This document shows, one piece after another, positions 28,333 through 38,831 of a stretch of 64,000 nucleotides of DNA. How positions within the stretch are numbered: position 1 is the stretch's first letter; the number at the start of each line of letters is the position of its first letter. Source of the stretch: Paenibacillus oryzisoli (GTDB lineage Bacteria > Bacillota > Bacilli > Paenibacillales > NBRC-103111); NCBI RefSeq assembly GCF_001653565.1, contig NZ_LYPB01000048.1, forward strand, positions 173,907 through 237,906, given 5' to 3'. A program made the translations under genes and the position numbers. The notes beneath the pieces were generated by a model. That model saw nothing but the letters and a program-made list of their open reading frames with translations, was not told where the DNA came from and did not search any database.

Positions 28333-30405
28333 TTATTTAATCAATGCATTAGGATCAATGATCAAAGCAACTTGTCCATCACCAAGAATGGTTGCTCCAG
28401 ATATTGCAAAAATACCCGTTAAATATTTACCTAGTGTTTTTAATACGATTTCTTGTTGTCCAATAAATTCGTCCACCATAAGAGCTACTTGCTTATCACC
28501 TTTACGCACAACAACGATTTCTGTCTCTTCTTCCAAATCCTCATTAAAATCAGGCACTTGGAATAATGTGCTTAAGGACAACAAAGGAATGACCGTTTTG
28601 CGATAATCGATCATTTTACTACCTTGAATGTTGCGAATTTGCGACTTCTGAATAGCAGAAGTTTCAACAATAGAAGATAATGGAATTGCGTATTTCTCAT
28701 TGCCTAAACGTACTAACATTGCCGAAATAATGGAGAGTGTTAGAGGCAGCTGTACGGAAAACTTACTTCCAAAGCCTGGCTTTGAATCCACTTGTACATG
28801 TCCGCCAAGCATTTGAATTTTTGTTTTCACGACATCTAAGCCTACGCCACGACCAGAAATGTCGGAGATCTTCTCCGCTGTACTGAATCCTGATGCAAAG
28901 AGTAAGTTATACACTTCATGATCGGTTAATTTAGCTGCCTGTTCTGCCGTAACCAGACCATTTTTCAATGCAGTTTTCAAAACTCTATCTCTGTATATCC
29001 CTTTACCATCTTCTTCAATTTCAATAAAAACATGATTCCCACTGTGGAATGCACGAAGTTGAATTGTACCTTGTTCTGGTTTACCTACTGCTATACGGTC
29101 ACTAATCGATTCAATGCCGTGATCAACAGCATTACGTAATAAATGGACTAGTGGATCACCAATTTCATCAATAACAGTTCGATCAAGTTCTGTATCAGCA
29201 CCTGTAATCACAAGGTCCACTTTTTTATCTAGGGATTTAGCAAGATCTCTAATCATCCGCGGGAATCTGTTGAATACTGAATCCACAGGAACCATGCGAA
29301 GTTTCAGAACGATATTTTGCAAATCACTGCTGACACGGGACATATGTTCGACAGTTTCAGTTAAATCATTCCGTTTCACTTCACTTGCTAATTGCTCTAG
29401 TCGAACACGATCAATTAGTAGCTCACTGAATAGATTCATCAGTGTATCTAGACGCTCAATATCGACACGAATCGTTCGGCTAGCAACAGGGGCTCCACCT
29501 GCAACTGGTTTAGCAACACCTGCATTCGCAGCTGATTCTGAAGCTTTAGGTGCAGCTACTTCAAGGTTTGGAACTGCAGCTGCAACAGCAGCTGCAATTT
29601 CTTGACGAGCTGTTTCAACTTCTGTGATCGGACGCGATAATTCTGAAAGAGACTCTGTATCTACGGTTATAATAACTGCAGAAGCAATTTCTGAAACATT
29701 TAAAATTTCTTTCTCAAGCGTTGCTTGATCAACTTGTGAGATAAAATACAATGAAAATGAGCGATCAAACTTCTCTTGTTCGATTTCTTGTACGGAAGGC
29801 GTCGACTTAATAATTTCGCCCATTCTTTCCATCGCATCAAACACCATATAAGCACGTGCAGCTTTTAACACACAGTTTTCATTCACGCTAACTTCGATAT
29901 AAAAAACGAGAAAGCCAGAATCAATTGACTGTTGAAGAATCGAATATTGAAACTCATCCACTTCAATGCCTTTAGCAGGTTCTTTTACGGCTACTGTCGT
30001 TGCAGCTACTGGGCCTTTTTTGTAATCACCTGTCACGATGGATCTTAGCGAGGCAACGATTGGACTTACGTCCGCCTTACCTGTACCGCCTTGAATAATA
30101 TCTTCAACCATAGATTCCAAGGAGTCCAAACTTTTGAAAATACAATCAAATATGTAAGAATCCATATCAATCTTGCTATTACGAACAAGGTCGAGCACAT
30201 TTTCCATATCATGCGTTAGTGCTGCGATGTCCTCGAAGCCCATTGTTGCAGACATCCCTTTTAACGTATGAGCTGAACGAAAAATGTTATGTACAATGCT
30301 TATATCTTTCGGATTACTTTCTAAATTAAGAAGATTTTCATTCAATGATTGCAAATGCTCTTTTGATTCATCGATAAACATCGATAAATATTGACTAAGT
30401 TCCAC
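28333..30405 (-). CDS. cheA: chemotaxis histidine kinase CheA
   Basis: CheA phosphorylates CheY and CheB in response to receptors. The 690-residue protein has the P1 phosphotransfer domain with AHTLKGMSATMGF (phospho-His near 46), a P2 region (about 155-270), P3 dimerisation near 305-370, a P4 ATPase (LLRNAVDHGIES and ISGRGVGLDVVKTK), and a CheW-like P5 at the end. The GTG at 30405 is favoured because GGAGG lies 9 bases upstream and the product then starts ELSQYLSMFIDE, as in B. subtilis. Another GTG two codons earlier is too close to the site. Confidence 0.97.
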   Translation of the reverse strand: MELSQYLSMFIDESKEHLQSLNENLLNLESNPKDISIVHNIFRSAHTLKGMSATMGFEDIAALTHDMENVLDLVRNSKIDMDSYIFDCIFKSLDSLESMVEDIIQGGTGKADVSPIVASLRSIVTGDYKKGPVAATTVAVKEPAKGIEVDEFQYSILQQSIDSGFLVFYIEVSVNENCVLKAARAYMVFDAMERMGEIIKSTPSVQEIEQEKFDRSFSLYFISQVDQATLEKEILNVSEIASAVIITVDTESLSELSRPITEVETARQEIAAAVAAAVPNLEVAAPKASESAANAGVAKPVAGGAPVASRTIRVDIERLDTLMNLFSELLIDRVRLEQLASEVKRNDLTETVEHMSRVSSDLQNIVLKLRMVPVDSVFNRFPRMIRDLAKSLDKKVDLVITGADTELDRTVIDEIGDPLVHLLRNAVDHGIESISDRIAVGKPEQGTIQLRAFHSGNHVFIEIEEDGKGIYRDRVLKTALKNGLVTAEQAAKLTDHEVYNLLFASGFSTAEKISDISGRGVGLDVVKTKIQMLGGHVQVDSKPGFGSKFSVQLPLTLSIISAMLVRLGNEKYAIPLSSIVETSAIQKSQIRNIQGSKMIDYRKTVIPLLSLSTLFQVPDFNEDLEEETEIVVVRKGDKQVALMVDEFIGQQEIVLKTLGKYLTGIFAISGATILGDGQVALIIDPNALIK

Positions 30406-30449
30406 TTCCACACACCTCCAATAGAATCATCCAGTACCCAATGTTTGCT

Positions 30450-31574
30450 TCAATTCAGTTCATTCTGTACGCACCTTGATAAACGAACTGCAATTTCCTG
30501 CTGAGGTAACACATGCATTGCAGCTTGATTTTCTACAGCGGCTCTTGGCATCCCATATACGACGCAAGTTTCTTCCGCTTCCGCAATAGTTGTTATAGCC
30601 CCCGATTGTTTTAAAGCAAGCATCCCTTTGGCTCCATCACTTCCCATACCAGTCATCAAGACGACATGTCGCTTTAACTCACTCAAGCTTAGTAAGGATT
30701 CAAACATTACGTCTACCGAGGGTCGATGACCAGAAACAGGTTCATCTTTAGTTAATCTAATCTTATAAGTTCGGTTTCCGTCTTTCTGTACAACCATATG
30801 CCAGCCACCCGGAGCCACATATGCAGTCGCTGTTTGAAGTACTTCACCATCAGCAGCTTCCACAACTCGAATTTGAGAAATATCATTCAAACGCTGAGCA
30901 AGTGATTTAGTGAAGTTAGGCGGCATATGTTGAACAATTAGAATCGGTGCTGGAAATCCTGCAGGAATATTGGAGATAACTTGATGCAATGCTCTTGGAC
31001 CACCAGTTGATGTCCCGATCGCAACTAGATGAGTAAAGTGTGTCGTACTTGGGATCGTCTGAGCAACTGAATCTGATTGTTTCAAATTGTCTTTCAGCAT
31101 CTTGGATCTCAAAGACAACGGATTAGCCTTTACTACTGACGATTGTGCATTAGAAGGCTGGGTAACGCTCATTTTTGACCGTACAGCCATTTGTAACTTC
31201 TCTTGCAGTAATAACTTTACTTTATACAAATCGAGTGAGATTGACCCCGACGGCTTTCGAATAAAGTCTACTGCCCCGAGCTCCAAAGCTCTAATCGTCT
31301 CAGAAGCACCCTCTTGCGTTAAAGAACTCAGCATGATAACGGGAGTAGGTTGCTCTTCCATAATGTGCTTAAGCGCATCCAACCCATTCATAACAGGCAT
31401 TTCGATATCCATTGTTACAGCATCCGGCCGAAGCAACTTAACTTGTTCGATTGCTTCTTGACCATTCTTAGCAGTACCAATGATTTTAAACTGCGGATTC
31501 TCTGATATTAAATCACTTACTATTTTTCGCATAAAGACGGAGTCATCTACGACAAGAATGTTATATATTGCCAA
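30450..31574 (-). CDS. cheB: protein-glutamate methylesterase / deamidase CheB
   Basis: CheB demethylates receptors once its receiver is phosphorylated. The protein, about 374 residues, has a receiver domain (ILVVDDSVFMRK, then AVTMDIEMPVMNGLDALK) and a catalytic domain with VAIGTSTGGPRAL, IVQHMPPNFT and LMTGMGSDGAKGM carrying the Ser-His-Asp triad. The start is TTG at 31574, because GAGGAGGG lies 7 bases upstream. A longer frame starting at 31616 would place the binding site inside the gene. Confidence 0.96.
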   Translation of the reverse strand: MAIYNILVVDDSVFMRKIVSDLISENPQFKIIGTAKNGQEAIEQVKLLRPDAVTMDIEMPVMNGLDALKHIMEEQPTPVIMLSSLTQEGASETIRALELGAVDFIRKPSGSISLDLYKVKLLLQEKLQMAVRSKMSVTQPSNAQSSVVKANPLSLRSKMLKDNLKQSDSVAQTIPSTTHFTHLVAIGTSTGGPRALHQVISNIPAGFPAPILIVQHMPPNFTKSLAQRLNDISQIRVVEAADGEVLQTATAYVAPGGWHMVVQKDGNRTYKIRLTKDEPVSGHRPSVDVMFESLLSLSELKRHVVLMTGMGSDGAKGMLALKQSGAITTIAEAEETCVVYGMPRAAVENQAAMHVLPQQEIAVRLSRCVQNELN

Positions 31575-31621
31575 GTTGCTTCCCTCCTCTATGTGCTTAT
31601 TCGACATGTTTTTCAAAATTC

Positions 31622-32491
31622 CTATTTCAAAAGTTTCAACATTTTATTTAAAAAGCTCTTGACACCAGTGGAGGGCTTTTCAATTACACGATATCCTTTG
31701 ATGTAATTGTCCGTAAGTGTTTTGATACTCTTCGTTGCCGTTGAATATGGAAATGCAATTGAGAATGGAATTTGCCGCTTCACTGCTTTCGAAACAACAG
31801 GATCATCATCAACAAACCCTAGGGTAGGAATTTGAATATTCAAAAATTGTTGAGCTACTAGAGAAATTTTATCAGCTGTTTGTTTGCCTTCTCGTGCATC
31901 AGTGACACGATTGATAACGAGTTTAAATGAAACATCATGGCCCATTGAATTCACCATTTTGATAATCGCATAGGCGTCGGTAATTGATGTGGGCTCAGGG
32001 GTCGTAACCACGATGGCTTCTTCAGCCGCAAGTATGAATTTGAGTGTTTCTTTGGATAGTCCAGCACCAGTATCGAAAATAATAAAATCCACATAACCGT
32101 TCAATTGCATGACTTGTTCTGCAAAATAATCTAATTCTTCTTCCGTTAATCGTAGTAGATCATTAAAACCAGAACCACCTGCGATGAACTCTAAATCATT
32201 CGATCCTTTTTGGATGATTTCCCAAATCGTCTTATCTTTCTTTAAGAGGTGATATAGACTATACGTTGAAGATACACCCATCAATACATCAATGTTCGCG
32301 AGCCCAATATCAGCATCGAATACAAGCACCTTGTAACCCAAAGATTGCAGGGATAAAGCGAAGTTTAGCGTGAAATTGGATTTACCTACACCGCCTTTTC
32401 CACTGGTTACGGTAATAATCCTGGTTGTTCTTGTGCCTTTATCACCTTGCGTCTGAACCAGATTCCGCAACCCTTCTGCTTGATCCTTCAT
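31622..32491 (-). CDS. flhG: MinD-like ATPase FlhG (YlxH)
   Basis: FlhG is a ParA/MinD-type ATPase that stimulates the FlhF GTPase and controls flagellar number and placement. The 289-residue protein has the deviant Walker A TSGKGGVGKSNFTLN near 29, DADIGLANIDVLMG near 58, FDTGAGLS near 138, and a C-terminal amphipathic stretch rich in Lys/Leu (SFLNKMLKLLK) suited to membrane binding. The N-terminal QAEGLRNLV matches the motif that activates FlhF. It overlaps flhF by 4 bp. Confidence 0.95.
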   Translation of the reverse strand: MKDQAEGLRNLVQTQGDKGTRTTRIITVTSGKGGVGKSNFTLNFALSLQSLGYKVLVFDADIGLANIDVLMGVSSTYSLYHLLKKDKTIWEIIQKGSNDLEFIAGGSGFNDLLRLTEEELDYFAEQVMQLNGYVDFIIFDTGAGLSKETLKFILAAEEAIVVTTPEPTSITDAYAIIKMVNSMGHDVSFKLVINRVTDAREGKQTADKISLVAQQFLNIQIPTLGFVDDDPVVSKAVKRQIPFSIAFPYSTATKSIKTLTDNYIKGYRVIEKPSTGVKSFLNKMLKLLK

Positions 32492-33792
32492 GATCTAGGC
32501 TCCTCCAATAACAAATCAATGATTTGCCACTCGTTCATTTCTGCAATATCATCGGGTACACTTTGTCCTGTTGTCACATAAGAAAGCTTTAAGGAAAACT
32601 CATGAACAACATTCAGAATGGCACCATAAGAATCCGTCTCATCCATTTTGGTAAAGAGAACTTTATCTAATTTGAACTTACTGAAATTATTCGTGATAGC
32701 CCTCAAATCTCGATACTTTGTTGTTAAGCTTAGAACAAGAATAGTTTCACTACTCCCCTGCGTTTTCAGTAGCGAATTCAGTTCGGAAACATACATTTCG
32801 TTTCGGAAATTACGTCCGGCAGTATCCATGAAAATTATGTCGCAATGAGCAAGATTTTGAAAGGCTTTCGTCAAATCCTGCGGTGAAAAGACAACTTCCA
32901 GTGGCACATTCAAAATAGTTGCATATGTTTTGAGCTGTTCAATAGCAGCAATCCGATACGTATCAGATGTAATGAATCCCACCTTACGATGGTATTTCAA
33001 CACTTGCTCCGCGGCCAACTTCGCTATCGTCGTGGTTTTGCCAACACCAGTGGGTCCAACGAAATGAACAACTCGTGTTTGTGTTGAAATATGTTTACTA
33101 TGATCTGTTTGAAAAATCTCACCTAATTTTGAACGGACAAGTTGATGAGCGGCTTCTTCTGTAACAGGTTCATCTGCAAGTTGGAAATCTGCCATAACAT
33201 CATCCATGATCTGTCTCACGAGTGTTGGATTCACTTCTTGATCATAGAGTCTCTGCTCAAGCTTCTGTAACGATTCCGGAAGCTTATCCCCGTCATTCGC
33301 TTGTGTAAGCTTCTTCATCATTTCTTTCATTTGTTTGAGTTCGTCCATCACTTGTTCATCTTTTACCGACGCCTTAGCTGATGACTGCACAGTATTAGGT
33401 GAATAGGCTTGATGCACCGCAGAATTCATTGCTTTCACTTGTTGGGGAGCCGCGGTTACCGCTACTGGCTCACTCTTCATTGCTACTTGTGCTAGTACAT
33501 CAGGAACATCTGGAAAATCAGATTGATAATTAGTTTTAATTTGAGCAACCTGGTTGCTCAATTTGGTTTGCACTGGTGGCTGTGGTGCTACTTTTTGCTG
33601 AACAGGTGCAGGTTTGGCATTACTAGCATCAATAGCGGCAATGACTTCTATCTTTTTCTTTCCAAACATCCCTAAAAATCCACCTGTTCGAATTTCTTTC
33701 GTATTCAGAATTACCGCATCCTTGCCAAGATCCGTACGAATTTTTTGCAAAGCGTCTGGCATGGAATCAACAACATATCTTTTTACTCTCAT
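32488..33792 (-). CDS. flhF: SRP-type GTPase FlhF
   Basis: FlhF is an SRP54-family GTPase that sets the site of flagellar assembly. The 434-residue protein has a basic N-terminal B domain (MRVKRYVVDSMPDALQKIR), a low-complexity P/Q/A linker, an N domain, and a G domain with [20 protein letters not shown] near 243, TSDTYRIAAIEQL near 274, MDTAGRN near 326 and TKMDETDSYG near 384. It overlaps flhA and flhG by 4 bp each. Confidence 0.96.
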   Translation of the reverse strand: MRVKRYVVDSMPDALQKIRTDLGKDAVILNTKEIRTGGFLGMFGKKKIEVIAAIDASNAKPAPVQQKVAPQPPVQTKLSNQVAQIKTNYQSDFPDVPDVLAQVAMKSEPVAVTAAPQQVKAMNSAVHQAYSPNTVQSSAKASVKDEQVMDELKQMKEMMKKLTQANDGDKLPESLQKLEQRLYDQEVNPTLVRQIMDDVMADFQLADEPVTEEAAHQLVRSKLGEIFQTDHSKHISTQTRVVHFVGPTGVGKTTTIAKLAAEQVLKYHRKVGFITSDTYRIAAIEQLKTYATILNVPLEVVFSPQDLTKAFQNLAHCDIIFMDTAGRNFRNEMYVSELNSLLKTQGSSETILVLSLTTKYRDLRAITNNFSKFKLDKVLFTKMDETDSYGAILNVVHEFSLKLSYVTTGQSVPDDIAEMNEWQIIDLLLEEPRS

Positions 33793-35822
33793 AAATTGAC
33801 TACCCCCATGCTTTGGATTTCAACGCTAGGCTCTAATTCGCTATACGAAAGTACGGGTATATCTTGCAATGTACGTTCTAGAAGCTGTCTCACATACATC
33901 CGAATCGTTGGCGATGTTAGAATGACTGGTTGCTGTCCTGATTGAATCAATTTCGTAACTTGTTCCGTTACACGATGATAAATAATTTGTGATGATGAAG
34001 GATCTAAAGCCAAATAACTTCCTTGATCTGATTGTTGTACAGAATCGGCAATTTTCTTCTCTACGGATGGTCCAACTGTTATAACTTTAAGTGAATCCCC
34101 ATGAGAAGTGAACTGCTGTGTGATTTGTCGAGATAATGACTGCCTCACATACTCGGTTAGTATCTCAGGGTCTTTCGTATACGTACCATAATCTGCAAGT
34201 GTTTCTAAAATAGTGACTAGATCGCGAACAGATATTTTCTCACGAAGAAGCTTAGATAAAACTTTCTGTATATCTCCGATTGCAAGCACGGAAGGAATTA
34301 GATCATCGACAAGAGCAGGGTAGGACTCTCTTACATTCTCGATAAGTGCCTTCGTTTCCTGACGTCCCAACAGCTCATGAATGTGCTTCTTAATAATTTC
34401 TGTTAAATGTGTTGCGACTACAGAAGGAGGATCTACAACCGTATAACCGGACAACTCAGCTCTCTCTTTGTTTGCTTCATCTATCCAGATTGCGGGTAAC
34501 CCGAATGCTGGCTCTGTTGTTTCAATCCCTGAAATGGAATCATCATCAAAGCCTGGACTCATAGCCAGATAGTGATTTAAAAGGAGTTCGCCGCGTGCAA
34601 CCGTATTGCCTTTAATTTTGATGATATACTCATTTGGTCTTAATTGGATGTTGTCGCGAATACGAATGACAGGAACTACAACACCAAGCTCTAGAGCGCA
34701 TTGACGACGTATTAAAATAATCCGATCTAATAAATCGCCTCCCTGCTGTGTATCTGCAAGTGGGATTAGTCCATAACCAAACTCAAACTCAATTGGATCA
34801 ACTTGTAGCAAGGAAATGACACTTTCAGGACTGCGAACTTCCTCGATCTGCTGCTCTTCAACCAATTGTTCTTCTTTAATTGCTTCTTTTTCCAAATTCT
34901 TTTGCATTTTGAATGCTGCATACACCAACAAAGCAGCGATCGGATACGTCGTAAACCAATGGATCGGTGTAAAAGTACCAAGTACGACTAATGTACCTGC
35001 AACAATGTACAGTAACTTAGGTTGAGCTGTTAATTGTTTCGTAATATCGTGTCCAAGGTTTCCTTCAGACGATGCTCGCGTTACTATAATACCCGCGGCA
35101 GTAGAAATTAGTAGAGCTGGAATCTGACTGACCAATCCATCCCCAATTGTCAGAATCGAGAACGTTTGCAATGCTTCAGGAAAATCCATCCCCTTCATTG
35201 TCATCCCAATAATAAATCCACCAATCAAATTGATGACGAGGATAATAATCCCGGCAATCGCATCACCTTTGACAAATTTACTGGCACCATCCATAGCACC
35301 ATAGAAATCTGCCTCACGTTCAATTTTTTGACGTCTTTCTCTCGCTTGAACCTCATTAATCAAGCCAGCATTCAAATCGGCATCAATACTCATTTGCTTC
35401 CCGGGCATAGCATCTAATGTAAATCTTGCTGCTACCTCGGCCACGCGCTCAGAACCTTTGGTAATAACTATAAATTGAACTAAGACAAGGATGAGAAACA
35501 CAACGAATCCCACGACGATATTGCCCTGAGCAACAAATGAACCAAAAGTTCTGACCACGTCGCCTGCTTCCGCATGTGCCAAAATATTACGAGTTGTTGA
35601 CACGTTCAACGCTAATCGAAAAAGGGTTGTGATCAATAGCAAAGAAGGGAAAATGGAGAACTGGAGTGCTTCTTGTGTATTCATAGCAACCAAGATAATC
35701 ATTAGTGCTATGGAAATATTAATAATTAGCAAAAAGTCTAGCAAAGGGATCGGAATCGGTACAATCATCATCAACACGATGCCAATAATACCAATTAGAA
35801 CAACTAAATCTTTAATTTTCAT
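33789..35822 (-). CDS. flhA: flagellar export gate protein FlhA
   Basis: FlhA forms the nonameric export gate. The 677-residue protein has about eight N-terminal membrane segments (to about residue 300) with the conserved FHIPEP-type loop region DAMPGKQMSIDADLNAGLI near 138, then a large cytoplasmic domain that docks substrates and chaperones. Length and order match FlhA. A 4-bp overlap with flhF suggests coupling. Nothing is truncated. Confidence 0.97.
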   Translation of the reverse strand: MKIKDLVVLIGIIGIVLMMIVPIPIPLLDFLLIINISIALMIILVAMNTQEALQFSIFPSLLLITTLFRLALNVSTTRNILAHAEAGDVVRTFGSFVAQGNIVVGFVVFLILVLVQFIVITKGSERVAEVAARFTLDAMPGKQMSIDADLNAGLINEVQARERRQKIEREADFYGAMDGASKFVKGDAIAGIIILVINLIGGFIIGMTMKGMDFPEALQTFSILTIGDGLVSQIPALLISTAAGIIVTRASSEGNLGHDITKQLTAQPKLLYIVAGTLVVLGTFTPIHWFTTYPIAALLVYAAFKMQKNLEKEAIKEEQLVEEQQIEEVRSPESVISLLQVDPIEFEFGYGLIPLADTQQGGDLLDRIILIRRQCALELGVVVPVIRIRDNIQLRPNEYIIKIKGNTVARGELLLNHYLAMSPGFDDDSISGIETTEPAFGLPAIWIDEANKERAELSGYTVVDPPSVVATHLTEIIKKHIHELLGRQETKALIENVRESYPALVDDLIPSVLAIGDIQKVLSKLLREKISVRDLVTILETLADYGTYTKDPEILTEYVRQSLSRQITQQFTSHGDSLKVITVGPSVEKKIADSVQQSDQGSYLALDPSSSQIIYHRVTEQVTKLIQSGQQPVILTSPTIRMYVRQLLERTLQDIPVLSYSELEPSVEIQSMGVVNL

Positions 35823-35843
35823 CAGATTGCACCTCCCTCTACA

Positions 35844-36938
35844 TTAATTCGTCTTACCCTTCATCTTATATACATACGCTAGTACTTCTGCTACAGCTTG
35901 GAACAGATCCGCTGGAATGGCATCACCAATTTCCACCTGTGCAAAAATCGCTCGAGCAAGCGGCTTATTTTCCATCGTCATGACGCCATTCTGTTTGGCG
36001 ACTTCCTTAATTTTCAGTGCAACATAATCTGCCCCTTTTGCTATTACCGTAGGAGCCTGCATATTAGAGGCATCATATTTCAAAGCAACTGCAAAGTGAG
36101 TTGGATTTGTAATAATGACATCAGCTTTTGGAACTTCCTGCATCATACGTTGCATGGCCATTTGCCGTTGTTTGGCACGAATCTTGCCTTTAATGAGAGG
36201 ATCGCCCTCACTTTTCTTATATTCATCCTTAACATCTTGTTTGGACATTTTGAGACTTTTTTCATGTTCATACTTTTGATAAATATAATCAAAAATAGCC
36301 AAAACGATTAGAATAGCGCCTATTTTGACCCCTAAACCTAAAGTTACGGAGGCAACAAAGGAAAAAGTATTTTCCAAGGGTGTATGCCCTAAACCCAACA
36401 ATCGTGCTTTTTGTCCCATCAATGTTGTGTATACAGCGTAACCAATGATCAACATTTTCAAAGTCGACTTTAGAAAATCCACAAAGGTTCTCATCGAAAA
36501 AATCCGTTTAAACCCACTGATTGGATTGATCTTGTCGAACTTCATCATCAAGGGTTCACCGATAAACATAAAACCTATTTGCGCATAATTCGCAATAAAA
36601 GCAATCAGAACGACCAACAGAAAGATTGGAGCCAATATAATCAAACCTTGTACCGTTAAATCTGTGAATAATACTTGTATATTGCCTATAGTTAAATCCA
36701 TACGTAATTGATTCTCATAGACATTGCGAAAGATATGAACTATCCTTCCTTTCATAAAAGAACCAAACATTAGAAAAGCCACGAAAGAAAAAAGTAAAAT
36801 GGAAGCCGCGGGCAAGTCCATACTTTTTGCAACTTGACCCTTTTTTCTGGCCTCCTGTCTTTTCTTAGGAGTAGCAGGCTCCGTTTTTTCCCCAGCAAAC
36901 CATTGTAAATCAAGATGTAAACGAAGGTGTTGGGACAC
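35844..36938 (-). CDS. flhB: flagellar export switch protein FlhB
   Basis: FlhB switches export specificity from hook to filament after self-cleavage. The 364-residue protein begins SQHLRLHLDLQWFAGEKTEPATPKK, then has four membrane segments and the cytoplasmic autocleavage motif NPTHFAVALKYD. The start is GTG at 36938, with AGGAGGAG upstream; a longer frame would overlap fliR deeply and is rejected. FliR ends 10 bp earlier. Confidence 0.96.
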   Translation of the reverse strand: MSQHLRLHLDLQWFAGEKTEPATPKKRQEARKKGQVAKSMDLPAASILLFSFVAFLMFGSFMKGRIVHIFRNVYENQLRMDLTIGNIQVLFTDLTVQGLIILAPIFLLVVLIAFIANYAQIGFMFIGEPLMMKFDKINPISGFKRIFSMRTFVDFLKSTLKMLIIGYAVYTTLMGQKARLLGLGHTPLENTFSFVASVTLGLGVKIGAILIVLAIFDYIYQKYEHEKSLKMSKQDVKDEYKKSEGDPLIKGKIRAKQRQMAMQRMMQEVPKADVIITNPTHFAVALKYDASNMQAPTVIAKGADYVALKIKEVAKQNGVMTMENKPLARAIFAQVEIGDAIPADLFQAVAEVLAYVYKMKGKTN

Positions 36939-36948
36939 GGTTCTCCTC

Positions 36949-37758
36949 CTACTTAGGTGTTGTCTGCGGCGAAACGCCCATGATATGCAACATTTTCTCC
37001 ATATAATCAAACATTGTTCCGAACAATTGCTGAAATTGTGAAATTAACTCAGGGAACACAATAACAAGGAGGAAAAATCCAAGTATCATTTTAAGTGGTG
37101 CACCAATAACAAAAATATTGAATTGCGGTGCGACCCTTGTCAGTAATCCTAAACCTAAATCTGTTAGAAACAAGGCAACTACGATGGGAGCAGCGAGTTG
37201 GAATGACAAGTAAAACATTTTGGACAGCGATTTAAATAAAAAATCTGAAATTTGTCCTTCATAAATGCGGCTGAATAATGCATTATCAATTGGCACCCAT
37301 TTGTAACTATCAATGATCGCTCTTAGTAAATAATGATGACCGTCAAAAGTGAGAAACAAGAGAACAGCAATCATATATTTTAAATTACCAAGCATCGGTG
37401 TTGAAGCACCTGTCAACGGATCAATTACGCTTGCCATACTAAATCCAATCTGCATATCCATGAATGAACCCGCTGTTTGAACAACAGTAAAAAATAGATA
37501 AGCGATAAAACCTAATATGATCCCAATGAGCATTTCACGAATAATTAACAGCAAGTAAACACCATCAATCGGCATGGACTTATCCATCCCCAGCGTCGCG
37601 AAAATGATCAATGATATAAAAATGGATAGTCCCACCTTGAATACCATTGGTATATTTCTCGAAGATAGAATGGGCACCACGACAAAAAATGATGTAATTC
37701 GACAAAAAATAAGCAGGAAAACAGGGATCATTTGAATAAATGTTGGCATTTCACTCAC
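36949..37758 (-). CDS. fliR: flagellar export protein FliR
   Basis: FliR is part of the FliPQR core of the export gate. The 269-residue protein is mostly membrane helices and contains GFSMASVIDPLTGASTPMLGN, typical of FliR, near residue 105. The start may be GTG at 37758 or ATG at 37749; Shine-Dalgarno evidence is weak for both. It lies 3 bp after fliQ. Confidence 0.95.
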   Translation of the reverse strand: MSEMPTFIQMIPVFLLIFCRITSFFVVVPILSSRNIPMVFKVGLSIFISLIIFATLGMDKSMPIDGVYLLLIIREMLIGIILGFIAYLFFTVVQTAGSFMDMQIGFSMASVIDPLTGASTPMLGNLKYMIAVLLFLTFDGHHYLLRAIIDSYKWVPIDNALFSRIYEGQISDFLFKSLSKMFYLSFQLAAPIVVALFLTDLGLGLLTRVAPQFNIFVIGAPLKMILGFFLLVIVFPELISQFQQLFGTMFDYMEKMLHIMGVSPQTTPK

Positions 37759-37761
37759 AAC

Positions 37762-38031
37762 CTAACCAACGAATTTGTAAAGATTGTTGAGTAGATTAAA
37801 GGTAAAATCAACTAAAGTATTCATTATCCATGATCCGAAGATAAGGATCGAAAGCAATACGGCAACGATTTTGGGAACAAAAGCAAGGGTCTGCTCTTGA
37901 ATCTGTGTAGTTGCTTGAAAAATACTAATGGCTAAACCAACGATTAATCCAATAATTAGCATTGGCGCACTAGCTTTAAGAACGGTATATACGGCCTCGC
38001 CAGCAATTCGTATTACAAATTCCGAACCCAT
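37762..38031 (-). CDS. fliQ: flagellar export protein FliQ
   Basis: FliQ is the small two-helix component of the export gate. The 89-residue protein has two membrane segments, separated by the conserved ISIFQATTQIQEQTLAFVPKI. Position between fliP and fliR and length are standard. Confidence 0.96.
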   Translation of the reverse strand: MGSEFVIRIAGEAVYTVLKASAPMLIIGLIVGLAISIFQATTQIQEQTLAFVPKIVAVLLSILIFGSWIMNTLVDFTFNLLNNLYKFVG

Positions 38032-38057
38032 CTAGATTCCCTCCGATATCTTGGTTA

Positions 38058-38831
38058 TTAACCGTAGCTTAAGAGTAACGATCTCACCACAAGATACCAA
38101 CCATCTACCAGAATAAAAAGAAGGATTTTGAATGGAAGTGAAATCATCACGGGCGGGAGCATCATCATCCCCATTGCCATTAACGTGCTAGAAACCACCA
38201 TGTCTATAACCAGGAATGGAATAAATATCATGAATCCCATTTGGAAAGCTGATTTCAATTCACTTATGGCATAGGCAGGCACGAGTGAAGTAAGCGGTAT
38301 ATCTTCAACACCTGTAGGTGCTTTGGCCTTGGAATAGTCAAGAAACAGTTTCAAATCCTTCTGCCTCGTATGTTTAAACATAAATTTCTTCATGGGCAGT
38401 GATGCTGACTGAAAAGCCTGCGTTTGATTGATTTCACCTTTTAAGTAAGGCTGAAGTGCTGTTTGATTAACTTCCCCTAAAGTTGGAGACATAATAAAAA
38501 AGGTTAAAAACAGAGCGAGTCCGATTAAAACCTGATTAGGTGGCATTTGTTGAGTTCCTAATGATGTTCGAACAAAACCCAAAACAATAACGATTCGCGT
38601 GAAACTAGTCATTAGTATAAGAAAAGATGGGGCTAAACTTAATACCGTTAGCAACAAAAGAAGAGTTACGGTATTCGATGATCCCCCAGATGCCGTGCTT
38701 GTCCCAATATTAACATTTAATCCTGGAATCGGATTTGTAACATCCGTTTCGGCAGCATAAGCGGTCAATGACAGTAGGAACATAGATATCACAATGAGTA
38801 GCAGTATGCCGATGAACTTGTTTCTTTTCAT
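38058..38831 (-). CDS. fliP: flagellar export protein FliP
   Basis: FliP forms the central pentamer of the export gate. The 257-residue protein begins with a cleavable-type signal (hydrophobic stretch then AYAAE). It has LTVLSLAPSFLILMTSFTRIVIVL, the QMPPNQVLIGLALFLTFFIMSP segment, and the C-terminal GFMIFIPFLVIDMVVSSTLMAMGMMMLPP. It overlaps the FliO/FliZ gene by 4 bp. Confidence 0.97.
   Translation of the reverse strand: MKRNKFIGILLLIVISMFLLSLTAYAAETDVTNPIPGLNVNIGTSTASGGSSNTVTLLLLLTVLSLAPSFLILMTSFTRIVIVLGFVRTSLGTQQMPPNQVLIGLALFLTFFIMSPTLGEVNQTALQPYLKGEINQTQAFQSASLPMKKFMFKHTRQKDLKLFLDYSKAKAPTGVEDIPLTSLVPAYAISELKSAFQMGFMIFIPFLVIDMVVSSTLMAMGMMMLPPVMISLPFKILLFILVDGWYLVVRSLLLSYG

Noticed and set aside
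36939..37010. An N-terminal extension of FlhB of 24 residues
   Set aside because: It overlaps the end of fliR, and a good GTG start with AGGAGGAG exists at 36938.
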